A DNA stretch of 64,000 nucleotides, from positions 62,001-126,000 of the forward strand of contig RCAB01000149.1 of the NCBI GenBank assembly GCA_003640385.1, in the 5' to 3' direction. The notes under the pieces were generated by a model, which had not been told where the DNA came from, searched no databases, and was given only the letters and a program-made list of their open reading frames with translations. The DNA is from Setaria digitata. Its lineage: Eukaryota > Nematoda > Chromadorea > Rhabditida > Setariidae. Position 1 is the first letter of the stretch; each line of letters begins with the position of its first letter. A program made the position numbers and the translations under genes. Below are positions 14,078 through 29,000 of this stretch, piece after piece.

Positions 14078-17000
14078 CTGCAAAAATAAATCTACTGATG
14101 GGGTTAACATTTTTACTCAAAATGTTTTAAAACAAAAAAAAAAAAAAGCGATGGCAGTTAAAGGATTTTAGGAAGCAAAATGAAAAAGCTTTAAATTGTT
14201 GTTCTCTAAAAAGCAAAATCACTATGAAATAAGAAACAATGTTGTAGCAAACCTGGACAATTACTTTAGTGCGAGAGCTTTGCTTTGCACTAGAACTCGC
14301 AAATATCACAAATTCATCATATGTTACATTGCTCGTTGTCCTGAAATTTAAAAAATTTTCACTGATTTATTAATTAACAAAAGCATTATTTAATTGTCCA
14401 ATTTGTTTCTAACACTTTCCCAAACTGAAACATCAATTTAAAAGCCAACAATTCCGAGTTTAATGAGATTTTTCCAAGTATATTTCCTTTGGATTTAAAA
14501 CGGAATGATCAGTTTCGGAATGTAACAATCACTGAATAAGTCTTACCGCGTATATTTTCCTGAGACTCGAAGAAAAGTGAACAATTCCAAAATGATTTTT
14601 CAGTTCTCTGCATTTGTTTAATAAGAGAGAAAAAGATATTTTGTCGATCGAGAACGATAAATCTTAGTTATAAAATAGCAATTGAAAATTTAAAACTTCT
14701 TATCGCTATTTTCATACCTGTAAGGAAGTTCGTGGGATAGTACAATTTGTCCAGTGGTTGGGTTAACACGTAAGTAACGTGCTGCATTCCCACGCATTTC
14801 ATATTGGATCACGCCATCTACGCCCAAATCTTCATCTGTTGCTTCTATCACTCCAATACTTTCACCAATTTGTAAATTTCTCGGAATCTGACACATACGT
14901 TTTAGATGAAACACAATCACTAATTGTTCAGATCAAATACCAGAAGAGTTGAAAAATGCTTTTAATAAATTGTTCTCAATTAGCGCACCTGGAAGATGTA
15001 ATTTGTTTTTCGGAAAACTGGCGGATATTCATCAATTCCGAGAATTCGTATATGAATTGCCACTGTTGCTGAACGATTCTTTCCGTCTTTAACGTTCAGC
15101 ATGAACTCATATTCTGATTCTGTTTCAAAATCCAAACTTTTTACTAATATTATATGGCCAGTATTTCTGCTGCATGCAAATACCTAAATTTATATGCTTT
15201 TAAATTAATTTGCTTTCATTAATTAAATGGAAAAAATTTTACTTACCTTATTTTTAATTAAAAAATTTTGCAATTCTTTATAGTTCACAGTTTTTTTTTT
15301 TTTTTTTTCAAATCTTAGAACTATTTAAAAAGTTGGAAAATGGCTTAATCAAATTGTAAACAAACAATAAAATGTTTTTTGATCGATTTTCTGGATTAAA
15401 CAAATTGAAAATTTCAAGACGAGTTGATCCAAAATATGAATATTAAGATTAAATACTAAATTCAATCGAAATAGAATGAAATATTTAATACTATTATTGC
15501 TCAGGCCGAAATATAATTCCATAAGTTCAAGACAGAAATTTTATTTCACATTTTCTAACCATATAACCTTCAACAGTGTATTAGACTTACAAATTGAGCA
15601 TGACGAAAAAGAAAAAAGAATTTTTTGAAAGAAATTTAACGATTTAAGACAGAACTGATTAACCTCAGTGTTATTAATTAGCGTGTAAATCCAATCATCG
15701 CCATGCAATCCAAATTTGTTGACAGCTGTCGAACGGAAAACAATACTTCCCTTGGGTAAATTCTCGAAAACGCTTGTTTCATACTGTGAGACAACGAAAA
15801 ATGGAGCAGTAGCTGATGAGGAATCGAAATTGAAATGAATTAGAACTGAGGTCCAGTTCCATCGAGCAGGAGTGCCATTATCAATTGCCGCAATTAGCAA
15901 ATGATTAAATTTATCAATTATGTCATCTATTTCTTCAATGTTAACATTTCTGGCCAAATACAATACCCCCGATGAAGTGTTTAAACCAAACATTTCGCGA
16001 TCATTTCCAGATAACAACTGATAAGAAACTCGTCCATTATCACCGCTATCAATATCTGTGGCTGCAAATCTGGAAGAAGATATTTTATTATAAAATTAGT
16101 TTTAAAATATTCTTGAAGCACGTTCGAATTTATTGGGTCTATTATCACTTTCCAGAAAATCCTAACTAAACCAATTAAACTTTTTTGAAAATTCCAGCAT
16201 CCTTTTTTTGGACATCCAATTAGTTCAGTTAGAGATATTCATAAAAAAAATTGAATAGGACGATAATTGATTAATTAGTTGCAATCATGGAATGACTCTG
16301 TTCTTTTATGCGTCGCTCGTAATTATGATATTTTTCTACACTTAAAATCCCGAAAATTTAAATAGCACAAATAATAAATGGTGGAGAAGAATATAATAAC
16401 TGATAAGCAATTTAGTTTAATCTAACTTTATCATTAATTTCCTAATATCGCTGTTTCTTCTGATTATTGTCAGAGAGTCAAAAATGATTAAAATAATATT
16501 AATATAGATATGCAGTTCTCGTTAAAATACTTGCTTATTAATCTCATTATCAAAACGAGTACAATATCCTCAAACAATTTCCAATTAAGGCAAGCATTAA
16601 TCGAATTTTATTCCTAAATATTTTTTCAAATAAGACTTAAAATAAACCTTGCTAGCACATCATTTGCAGCCGTTGCTTCGCTTATTGTTATTTCATTAAT
16701 TTTATCAATAAAATATGGTGCATTATCATTTAAATCAGTCACGCTTACGTCTACTTTCACGGATGCGTTGTATGCTGCATGCAGTGATGATGCTATCACC
16801 TGAAAATTGGTTCACGCAACAGTCTTGACTTATACCACGTATGTGATAAATTTACCCTCTCCACGCAATCAAATTATTTAAAAAAAAAAAAAAAATGAGA
16901 AAAAAAGAACAGAACAAACATGGAATTGAAATTTGTTTCTAAAATCGGCATCGATTGAATATTTGAGAAAAAGTGAGCCGTTGCGAGAAATACCAAAAAT

Positions 17001-20000
17001 TTTAGCAACTTCAGAATCTTGAATTCGCAATAAAATATCAGTCGGCAAATCATCCATTAGAGTTAGTTTGCCAAATTCGGTAAATGGAAGCGTATTTTCC
17101 GGTATTGTAAAGCTAAAGTTTTATTCTAGTCGTTTCATGATTAGAAATATGATCTGAGGAACTTCTCGAAATACATTCAAACAATTAGAAATGCTTTCAG
17201 CAAATATTTTAGCTCATTTTCAAATGACTAAAGACTAGTCTAACAGGAATTATTTCAAAAATAAAACTAGGATAAAAATGGAATGAAAATAATTGCAATA
17301 CCTGAATGATGTTTTAGTGAAATGTATTGATTTCCGATCATAATTTTCATTACCAATATTAATTTGAACAACAACAACTGAACTTAGCTGTGGTTTGCCG
17401 CCATCAAATGCATAAACTTTCAAATAATAAGTTGTCCGATCTTTCAATTTAGCAGCAACCGATAAATCACCTGAAACTTTTATCTATAATCAACAGATAA
17501 TTGATTTATTTTATGATCCCTAATGATAAATTGTGATGATAATTTCAAGGATAAACAGAGTTATTCAAATTTTTTTCTTTAATAGTTTTATTTCTTGACA
17601 ATTTTACTCTGTCTCTCTGTAACTTCTCTTTTCTAGTATTTACAACGGTCAAATTAAATAATTTCACCTGTTTTATGATCAATTCTAAAATTCGTCATCA
17701 TGTTATTCATTGCTAATTCATAGTGCACTGCACCGGCAGCTCCCGTATCTCGATCATTTGCTCTTATCCTGGCAATCTTTGAGTCTAATTCAATATCTCT
17801 CTCAATATTAATTAGATAAAATTGCTCCTCAAATTGAGGCGCATTATCATTAACATCTTCAACAATTATTTGTAATTTAGCACCTGAGGTATTTTCACCA
17901 TCTGTTACCTGAAAAAACAATGGAAATAAGATTAGAAATAAAAATAAAGCAATTAGAAATAATTCCACCTGAAATGTGCGATATCAAATATCTCAAGAAG
18001 CAATGCACTAAGACATTTAGCTTAACTTCAAATTTACCATAATTAGGTTTTTTTTTTTTATACTGGTAAATTAAAAGTATTTTCTTTGCAAAAAATAAAA
18101 AAAATTAATAAAATTATATAAATTGCTACCTGAACATGAATAATATGCTCCTTATTTGTTTCATAATCCAAATTTTTGACCAAAAATATCTTTCCAGTGA
18201 ATGGATCAATTTCAAATAGATCATTATCACCAGAGGATAATATGCTGTATTGCAATTGTGTATCAGCATCTACATCTGTTGCTATCACAGTTGCTATTAA
18301 AGTACCATAAGTAGCTGCTATAAATAGATTATCTTTCTCTTTAATTTCAAAAAATTTTAAACATTCCGATTTGAACCAGAACTAAATCCCTTCTAGTTAA
18401 TAAAAAGTTCAATGATGATGAAATGTAAATTACGATTAAAAAAAAAAAAAAAAAAGGAAGAAACTAACATTCAGGCACTTTTCGAGGCTTCAGTATTGGG
18501 AATGATGGCACATTATCGTTTGTGTTAATCACTAAAAAAAAAAAAATTGGTTTATAAGTTCAGAAATTTGAATATTTTGTAAGTCCTAAAATATTTACTG
18601 ATTTTTTTTTAATTACAATTTCCTTGATGAGTGCTACATTCGTATCTTTCTTAAATGCTAGGAACTTATCCACTGCACACCTGAGAACTTTTTGCAGGTA
18701 ATGCTTAGATAACATCCACACTGCCTTAGAAAAAAATGTCAAATATATTTGATTTTTCAGATGATTGCAATAAAAATCATAGAAATTTTAACTGCATTAG
18801 TTCATAAAGAGAATCAAAATTCTTATCACGATATTTGCTGATAAAGATGATAAAATTTTTGTTGCAATATTTGCTGATTAAGATGATCATATTTCTTAAC
18901 CATAGAATTTGTTGATAAAAATGACATGAGAAAAGAATTCTTGACATAATATACACTCTCACAAAAACTGTTAACTTTTTTTTCAGTCGTAATTAAATGG
19001 ACCGTTAATGAGCAACCTCTTATGTGTACATCCGTTTCAGGTGTGATCTTCACATTGCCCGTTCCGATCACCTTCAAAATATAATAGCTTTCAATTTCGT
19101 GATCCAATTCTTGCGCAGTTACAATACGCCCATTATCGTCGATATCGAATGCTGAATCCCTGTTGCCACTTACAATACTGTATGCCAGAGGTGCATCTTC
19201 AGTCAAACGATCTGAACTTTGAACCTAAAATTGATAAAACTTGAAATGCGATCGTGAAAATATGTGAACTAATGCAATATCATATGGTGTGGTACACTTG
19301 GCGAAATATTCATATTTTATTAAGGATTAAATGTAAAAAAGAAATTGAAATTTCACTTTATAAGAATATTTTTGAATTTCATTAGCTTTGATTATGAAGT
19401 ATTTTATTTCCTTTTCTTTTAGCTTGAAAAGTGATCATTTGGTGGAAAGTTGTATCAATAAAGTTCAAGGAGTGTGGGATATTTTAGCTTCATCCTAGCA
19501 TTCTTATAGCAGTCATATTTTATGAAATGCATTCAGGGTCAATACTAATCTCTAAAAAAAAAAGTACCTGAAGCACGAACTGTCCACGTTGTTCACCTTC
19601 GTTAATAAAGCCGAAGTACTGCGCACTTAGAAACTGTGGTTCGTTCAACTTCGATTGCGGTCTAGATCTGACTAGACGAAGTTGAATATCAAGTTCGGAT
19701 GCTAACACTCGCGAGATTCCTCGATCTTCAGCTCTTACTTTGATTGTATATTCGCTATATGAAGTTAGATGATCCCTGAAAGGGAAAAGAACGAATTATT
19801 AAAGTTGTGCTATTATTTTCTAAATTTTAGACATTTTGTCCTTTTCTGCACAACGTACTTTTTCTTTAAGAATTTATTAATTCATTATAATTTTAGGATT
19901 ACCTGGCAAAGACGATTTCGCCTGTATCAGTACGAACATCCAAAAGACCGCTGTTATCACTAACAATGCTATAGATAATTTCGCCATTTGCTCCTTTATC

Positions 20001-23000
20001 ATGATCTGTTGCTGATAGCCTATCAACAAAAAAAGCAAAAAATATTTCTGGATGCAAAATAGTTGAAAAATATCTAAAAATTCTCAAGGGATAGAAAGTC
20101 TTGGGAAAATTTATTAAAAAAAAAGAATCAGCTTCTTTTTTCCATTTTTATAATTTTGGCAAAGAAAAAGATGCATACATAAGCTTGCTGCTAACCTTTC
20201 TAGTATATCGCCAACTCGTACACTATCATCTATTTCAATCAATCTCGGAATATTATCATTGAAAATGGGCACATTATCATTTTCATCAATTACTGTAATC
20301 CATAGCGTACACGTGTCCTAAAAGAGAACTTCGTGAATGATTTAAATTTTTCAAAAGGTTAATTAATTCTTATGAAATGATACTTACAGCTCGTTTTGGA
20401 ATGCCTTGATCCTCAGCAGTAATTACCAAAAAGTAATGCGATTGCTCCTCATGATCCAATTCACGGCACGATAGTAATCCTGTTGAAGAATTCAGGAAGA
20501 AAGCCGAATTTTCATTTCCAGCTGTTAATTACAAAATAAGAGAATAAATAAGATTTAACGAGTTAAAATATCATATGATGTTATTATTTTTTGCTTCTAC
20601 AGATTATGCTTGTAAATTTACTAAAGAAAAATTTCTAACTCATTTGCAAAAATTTTAAAAGTTATCTTTTTTTCGCATAAGAAAATCAAACTATTCCTTC
20701 TATAATATAGCATCTATGATCAGTCGATAATCGATAATCGATAAAATACCTACCAACTATTTTATAGAAAATTTCACCACCACTGCCTTGATCTTGATCC
20801 CACGCATAAATACGTGTTAGATGTTTTGCAGAAATATTTTCACGTATTGTTAAATTGCCACAACTTGATGGAGCAATTCGTGGTGGGAATTGATTAAAAC
20901 CAATAATATTTAAATGAATAGTTGCCCAATCAACTAATCCATCTTCTTTTGTTGCTATCACTGAATTGATACTTTTGCAAATGATTTACTGATAAGGAGC
21001 ACTAAGCATCTCTCAACAAAGAAATTTTACGATATTCTTTAAATTATGAATTATCTTTTCTTCATCCATCATGTTTGAAAAGAAAAATGAAAAAAAAACG
21101 GATAAGAGATCATTAAAATATGAATTTTTACTATTAACTTATCCATTTAATTAACTTCTGTTATTAAATAAATATTCAGCGAAAAATTTTGTTGAGGATT
21201 ATGCTTATAGGATGTTTTTTTTTTTCTTTTTTTTGTTGAAAGCAAAAAGAATTTTATTTTTCTAAAGTTTCACTGAGGAGGAAAATTCATGAAACTTGCC
21301 AAGCTTTTTTAAAAATGCTCACTCTTACCAAGCCAATCGCAATTTTGTGGTGTAATTTCCCTTAACAGAACTAATTTTCCATCATCTAACAACTGGAGAA
21401 TGTCATCTTCGGAAACGAAATATGAAAACAACTTCAATTTAGGCCAACCATTTCCTGAATATGAAAATTTTTTTTTACATATTTTAAGTGATATATTGAT
21501 AATGAATAGATATAATTATTAATAGAAAAAAACTACTGGCGAAATTAATGCAGCTATTTGAAACATTAATGATATGTTTTTTCGAAGTTAAAAAATATTA
21601 TTGCTAATGTTATCATACATATCGTTATCAATTAACTCTTAATCAGATACTTTCATTATTTCTCTACCGCCAACAAAATGTTTTGAAAGAAAAAATTATA
21701 AAATATTATCAATATGAAATGGCATTAAACAACCATCACTTCCAATAAATTATCTGCCAATTAATGCTTTATTTTTTGCTTATTTTACAAGCTACTTACT
21801 GTTCTCGAAAAAGTCATATACGACGGTTCCTGGACCCGTGCTACTATTCAAAGTAATGGAAAAATTTCGCTGATGAAAATACTTCCATCGTCGATGACTT
21901 GAATCAGTTTTAACCGTGATATCCATTTCGGCATATTTCGCTGGTTTTCCATTATCATTAGCACGAATACGTAATTTTCGCTCACCACTAAAAAGTTGTT
22001 TGAGGACCAGTGCACCTGTAATATAATGAGATACCTGTAATATAACATTAATCACTATCCACTACAAACTTTCTATAATTTCTTAGCATTCTGCAAACTT
22101 CGCATTGCTTGAATCCCTCTTTTTTTGATTAAATTAATTGACATATTGTCCGTTTTTCCTCCTCTGTCTTTTTACTATTTGTCTTTGTTTTCCATTGTCT
22201 CTTAATACTTTCTCCTCTATTTTTGTCTGTACGTTTAACTTTAATGCCTTAGTTTTCAACTTCAATGACTTCAGTGTTTGCAATGTGCGATTTCTGCAGT
22301 ACATTTCTGAGGAAAGGTCATAACAGGGTCATTTGATGGAAAATGAGTTTATGATAAAGTACCGGTATTTGGATGAATATCAAAGGTATCATCATCCATA
22401 TCATCTTTGCAAAGTGTGTATGTAATTTTAGCATTATCATTAGCGTCATTATCGATAGCAACGACATGATGAATGATATCACCAGCAACAAAATCATCAT
22501 CAATTATTATCGTGCTTGAACTGAAAATATTGCAAACTTTATAAAAGTGGAAAAAATTTCCGAGAATTATCATAATTTCATGAGAAATGCAAAATTATGA
22601 CTAAAATTTAGCGAAATTGAAATTCAAAAGATAAAAAAGTTATCATTACACATGGCATGTGCTATCAATTTGTATGAATGTTTATTCATTTTCTAATAAC
22701 ACTATCACTTAACGACATGTAACTTTTGCAAAAAGTCATATTATAATAATTGGAGGGAACAGACCTTAAAAATTTCGGTTCGTGATCATTGATGTCTTCG
22801 ATATTGATAATAACAACACAGTGTGAATGCTTTATTATATCTTGGTATTTATCTTCCGCTTCCACCACCAAAAACAACGATAAATCCTTGAATTTATACA
22901 TGATTTAATTGGACTCAAATCATCTATATACTAACTTACGCAACTGATATTTATCTATTAATTACCACCAAATGATCTCTCTAGCTTAAATGATATTCTC

Positions 23001-26000
23001 TCTTAAGTGTTAACTGAAAAAATACTTTCATACTTTTCTACAAATGCAATTTTTTGGTGTCTTTCACAGTCATTTCAGTTTCTTATAAGTCATTTCTTAT
23101 AAGCTTACTGTTAAATGTCAGCAAAAATATATCGGACTGTTAGCAATATTTTCAAGTGTAATCAGATGAAGTGGAAATGAATTTTTAATTACTGAATGAT
23201 GAGACTAATCAGTTGATCGAACCTGCTCCCAATGTAACGGACGAATTAATAATATATCACCACTATCTGGATCAATTGAAAATAAGTCTGTAGAGCCTCG
23301 AACTATCGAATAGCTCAACTGTCTAGCAGCGCCTTCATCAGCACCCTTTGCATACACTTTTCCAATCACTGAACCTAAATTTCAATCCCAATTTAAGCAA
23401 AATAAACGAAATTAAAAAACTTTTCCTAATCCTCTGCGTTCTCTTCCTCTTTTCATTCCTTAATAATAAAAAGATACACTATATGTTGTTTCTCTCCCTC
23501 TTTGTTTTGGAAAAAAGAAGCCACTACGGTAATTGGCTTAACGACCCTGCGATGTTTAATACATAATTGAAATTCAGAAAATCGCGATATTAGCTACTTT
23601 CTCCATATTTAATGCACTTTGTTTGTGCCAATGAATACACTTGGCACAGTGGACTGTAATCGTCATGAGCAAGTAAAAACTTTCCATACTAAGACTAATT
23701 AATTAAGAAATTTTAATAATATTCAAGCATAATACCGGTACAGGCAATTCTTTTAAAACCCATTTTTAATATTTAAAAGATATTTTTGCAATGATTACCT
23801 GTTGGCTCATTTTCTTTCACTGTAAAAAATTTTGGACAATCATAAAATCGTGGCCAATGAATGTCTGTTGGCTCCACCTCGATATAAATACTGTGTTGTT
23901 CTGCTTGATCATAATCTGATTGATTCCATTTTCGGACTTTCAGAAGATAACTCTTATCATCAATCCAACGAAAGCTTCTTGTCAGATATAGCACAGAAGT
24001 AATGCTGTCCAGGTAGAATACATCTGTCTAAAATTTTATTTTTACTCAATTTACTGCTGTGAAAATCATCAAAATTCATGAAATTCATCTCGTGCCATTT
24101 CATTTTTCATTTCCAAAATGAACTATTTTCGAGATTTATCGATTCTGGAAAACTACCATTTACTCGATTTTAAAAGAATACTTAAGTAGTAGTAAACTTT
24201 TGCAATCAAGACTTACCTCATTTTCCAAATGCCAAAATATTCCACTATCCTTCCCATTTCCTAGTGTCATCAATTGTGAACCAACTGGAGCAGTTTTCGA
24301 GATTCTAAAACTGAATTAATTCAATTACTGTGGAATCCAGATTAGACTGTTATATTTATAACCAATTTTCAAAATCATTACCAAAAATACACATAAAGAA
24401 AGTAACATATTAAATGCAAAGTGCACAAAACTTTGTTGATAATAATATTTGACAACATGTCTCTTATCACAACCTTATCACAATCGCTTTATTATCTGGA
24501 TATGGTACTTCCAAATCTGAGAAACGAATAGCAAACGTGATTTGTTTTTCGCGTCCATCATTATCAGCTGCGATTACGGTAAGAGTATGACTGTTTTTGA
24601 TTGTTGTCACATTAAAATGCGACGATGTACGGAGAGTATTGTTCCAGATCTCGAAATTGTTCGAGATATCTAAAGGTGAAGTCAACTTACTAATAGATTT
24701 TATCTCATATTGTTCAAAGGTTACTTTTCATTTTTTTAGAGTTTTGGAAAAAGATAAATAATGATAATTCGTTTGATTGCTAAATTTTTTTCAATTTTAA
24801 AATGAAAAAAATTTCTTAAATAGAAGAAAATGCAATTCATACCACTCATTTCGATTTTCCACCTGGCCACATCGGTTGCATTTATTACTTTTAGCAAACA
24901 GTTCTTCGTGCATCTGGCATCAATTCTACAGCAGTTTTATCAGAATGATTAAATGTTATCAATTGCGCCTATCATTATCATTACTAAAGTCAAGTCTTGC
25001 GCTTTTTATAGGATTTTTTTTTTTTGCTGAAAATTGGAAATGGATTAAACAAATGACCGATAATTATATTTTCATGATACATGAATGACTCATGTCTGAC
25101 GACAGATTCAGTGGCACGTTTATCTTACAAAATAAACGACGTAACTTACTTATGCTTATGAAAAACATTCCACACTGTTTGTTTGATGTTCTTAGCGTGA
25201 TTATATGAGTATACTTTTCTGATAACTTTAACAATGGGAGAAGATTTAATGAATGACTGATATCATATCAGTTTGCTAGTATCAGACTTACTTAATGACA
25301 CGGTCCACTGGTTCAAGAAATTTGACTTTGGAATCCATTTTCTCAGCAGTAATACGAATTGGGCAGATTGTTGACCGGGCTTGACTGTCACCATTTCGAT
25401 CTTGAACTATTACTGTTAGACGACTTTCTTTCCTATAATCTCTTTGCGAAAGTTTCTTTTTCACAATAAGTTCTCCTGAAACAATAATTAATAATTAGAT
25501 TTCATAAAAGATATACTGTTTTACTTTCAATAAGGTAGAAATGAAACAATAACTTATTGACTGCACCGTCTGATTTGATATTTTAGAAATTTTTTTATAA
25601 TTTGAAATGTCGATATTTTAATTTTTAACATGTAACATTTACGCTTTGGATATTAAGTTCTAAGTTATCTTTTTTGAATTTAATTAATTCAAATCATTTA
25701 TTAGACGTTGGAAATATTGTCCCAATTTTTTCTTTATCATCTTATCATATAAAGAGCAAATTTTGTTATTCCTTATAGAAACAATATCATCACTTATTCA
25801 TTTACTACTAAGTAATTAATGACAATAACCGTCATGCCGAATAGCAAAATTGACATCATCCACTTGTAATCGATATACTAAACTCCCATTAATTCCATCA
25901 TCAGAATCCGTAGCAATGATTCTGTCGAATGCCTCATCAATATCAGTGTTATCAGTGATAATAAAAGAGTTTCTCGTCGGACATGACGGTGAATTGTCGT

Positions 26001-29000
26001 TTATATCCAAAATTTTAATATGAACAATTGTTTGGGAAGAAAGTTCTGGCTAAAAGCATTCAGCAATATTGCATTTTTTTCTTAACAGTTATCAATTTGT
26101 TATTAAATTCTTCTTCAATTTCAAGAATTAATTAGTTATACTATATAGTTTATGAATGATTGATATCTAACTAATTGATAAGATTAATGAGATTCCTAAA
26201 ACTTTCAGTTATACATTTTTAAAATAAGCTAATGCTAATGGAAAATTATTTTTATTGCTAATAAAATTCTATCATCACTGTAAAAACAAAGTTTGAAATG
26301 GTCAGAAATTTCACTTTTCCGTGATCACTTGCAATGACATGCAAATGATATTCAGCGATGCGTTCACGATCAAGTGCTGCTTTCACGAAAATATTTCCAG
26401 CTACTTTATGAATACCAAAATCATGATTTGCCTCACTTAACTGATATGAAATCTTTCCATTTTCTTCGCTATCCAAATCTTTTGCTTGAACTGTTAAAAT
26501 GTCTGTCATCAGTTGGATATCCTCCGATATCTGAAAATTAATTTTATTTAAATTTTAGTTAACTTCGATTAAAAGAAAAATGATAATTTTTGAGAAATAT
26601 GATTGATAAATTGTCCAGTTTTTTCCTTTTTTGTTTCTGCAATTTTTATCACTATGAAATTAATAGATGGACAAACTTACTTCAGCAGAATACAATTGCT
26701 CACTGAATTCAGGTCTATTATCATTAACATCAAGGACATTCAGGATAACAGTAATGTTGGATGAGCGTGATGGTACACCTTGATCCCGGGCTTCTATCAC
26801 CAGATGATAAGTATTGATTGATTCAAAATCCAAAATATCACGCAGTGTCAATTCACCGGTCAATGGCTGTATCGAAACAGGACATTCCGGTTTACTTTGT
26901 AACAGTGAATAGATCACTTCGCCGTTCTGAAATATTCTCAACTTATTTTCAAAAATTTACTGTCTATTTTTTACTTTTTGCCCTCTCTCTCGACTAGATT
27001 TCTGAATTGATTATCAAATTCGAAAAAAAATTAGAAAAAAAAAAACAAAAAGATTATCAAAATTTGAAAAAAGATGCTCGAAAATTGTACTGCCATGAAT
27101 CACTGCATTCGGATCAGTTCATTCAGCGTGTAAATCATATCAGCTATCACTTCTTATCATTTGTTGTTTTATCAATTAAATAAAACAAAAAATTAGACAA
27201 CCTTGCCACGATCCTTATCATAAGCTTGAACAGCGAAGAATGGCTGATGTACTGGATGATTTTCATAAATAAACGATTCTACTTTATCCATTTCGAAGAC
27301 TGGATCGTTATCATTAGTATCGATCAATTTGATGATAACTTGCGTATGATTGATTGCATTATCCATCATTGATGCCTATATAAAATTAATTAATTCAAAT
27401 AATCACTCATACTGATGGATTTTGATATGATTTTTATTATCCAAATGAAAGTTAGATCAAATACTTCTATATTAATTAATAACTGCTCCCATTTATCAGC
27501 ATCCAAATATTGGGCGACACCAATTTGACCGCTTTTAGCATCAATTGAAAAGAAATGATCTGGATCACCGGAATATATTTTGTAACTTATTGGAAATGGC
27601 CCTTCAGCTTCCACCTGAAATCATTCAACAATTTTAAATTAGAAAATTTTTTTTGAGATAAATCGTTTTTAAATTTATCAAAAGTAATAAATTTGATTTC
27701 CGGAAAATTGATAAAATTATTAAAAAGCAATGAAAACATTACGAAATTATTATCCAGACTAATTTACATATTAATAAAACTTACTTGACCAATTTCAATA
27801 CCCGGAAGAGTTTCCTCCAAAACATCAAATTTGTAGAGAGTATTTGTAAATTGTGGTACATTTATGGAACTATTAATAATATTAATATGAACAGCAGCCT
27901 AAAATTTAGAATTTTTTTTTTAAATTATTATGAAAAGGTTGTGAGAAAATTTCAAATTTCTCACATTTTTCAAATAGCAATAATTATAGCGTGGGTTAAT
28001 GAACGATAGATTTATTAATTAAATCATGTATTTATGTGAAATTTACAACTTGCTACTATTCATTATAAAAATTATGAAGCATACCTTCTTCTCGCTAATC
28101 AATCCTTTCCCATCAATAGCTTCAATCCTTAAGTTATAATTTTTCCTGGAAAATTTATTTTGGACATGTAGACCACCTGATTTTGCTTCCAATCTAAAAA
28201 TGTCCGATTCTTCGGTTGCAAATCGATAATGCACCTTAAAATAAAAATTAAATATCGAAATAATGCTGTCTAAGAATGAATATATTAGTTATTAAAATTA
28301 AAAGTGATAAAAAATTAAACGACTTTATCAAATCAAGATAATCCATGCAACTTTTCTGATATTTTATCTGTTAAAATGTTCCATCAGAGATAAATGATCT
28401 TGGCAATCTGTGAATTTCAAGAAATTCCTATCGATTTTTAACAGTTACATTTTTCGTCCCACAATTATATGGCTCTTGAGTAAGCTCGAGAAGAAAGAAT
28501 AAAATATTTGATAAATCTAACAAATTGTATGTTCTTGAAAAAAAAAAGGAAAAGTGATAATTTATCTAATCAATCAACGAATGATAACAATTTATACCTT
28601 TCCGTTGATTCCACTATCAGCATCATTAGCTGAAACCAATACTAACAAATGACCAATTTCGATATCCTCTCGTACTGATACGTTATACTGATCAGGATGA
28701 AACACAGGTGCGTTATCATTTACGTCTTCGACGTGAACATTCACCAGTGCTCGACTTGATCTGCCATCTCAAAGATATCAATCGAGAAAATGCTAACCCA
28801 ATTAATTCTTCGCACTGAAGGTCCGAGACATCCCGGTACTCTTGATTTTAATCACTTCACAAACTTTCCTTTCTGATGTAATTAAAGTTTTTATTTTAGT
28901 AAATTTTAGAAAATAAATTAATTTCTTTCATTTTGTGCAATTAGCAGACACATTCATTCATTCGACAGAACTATTTGCAGTGGCAGCACTGATAAGAGGA

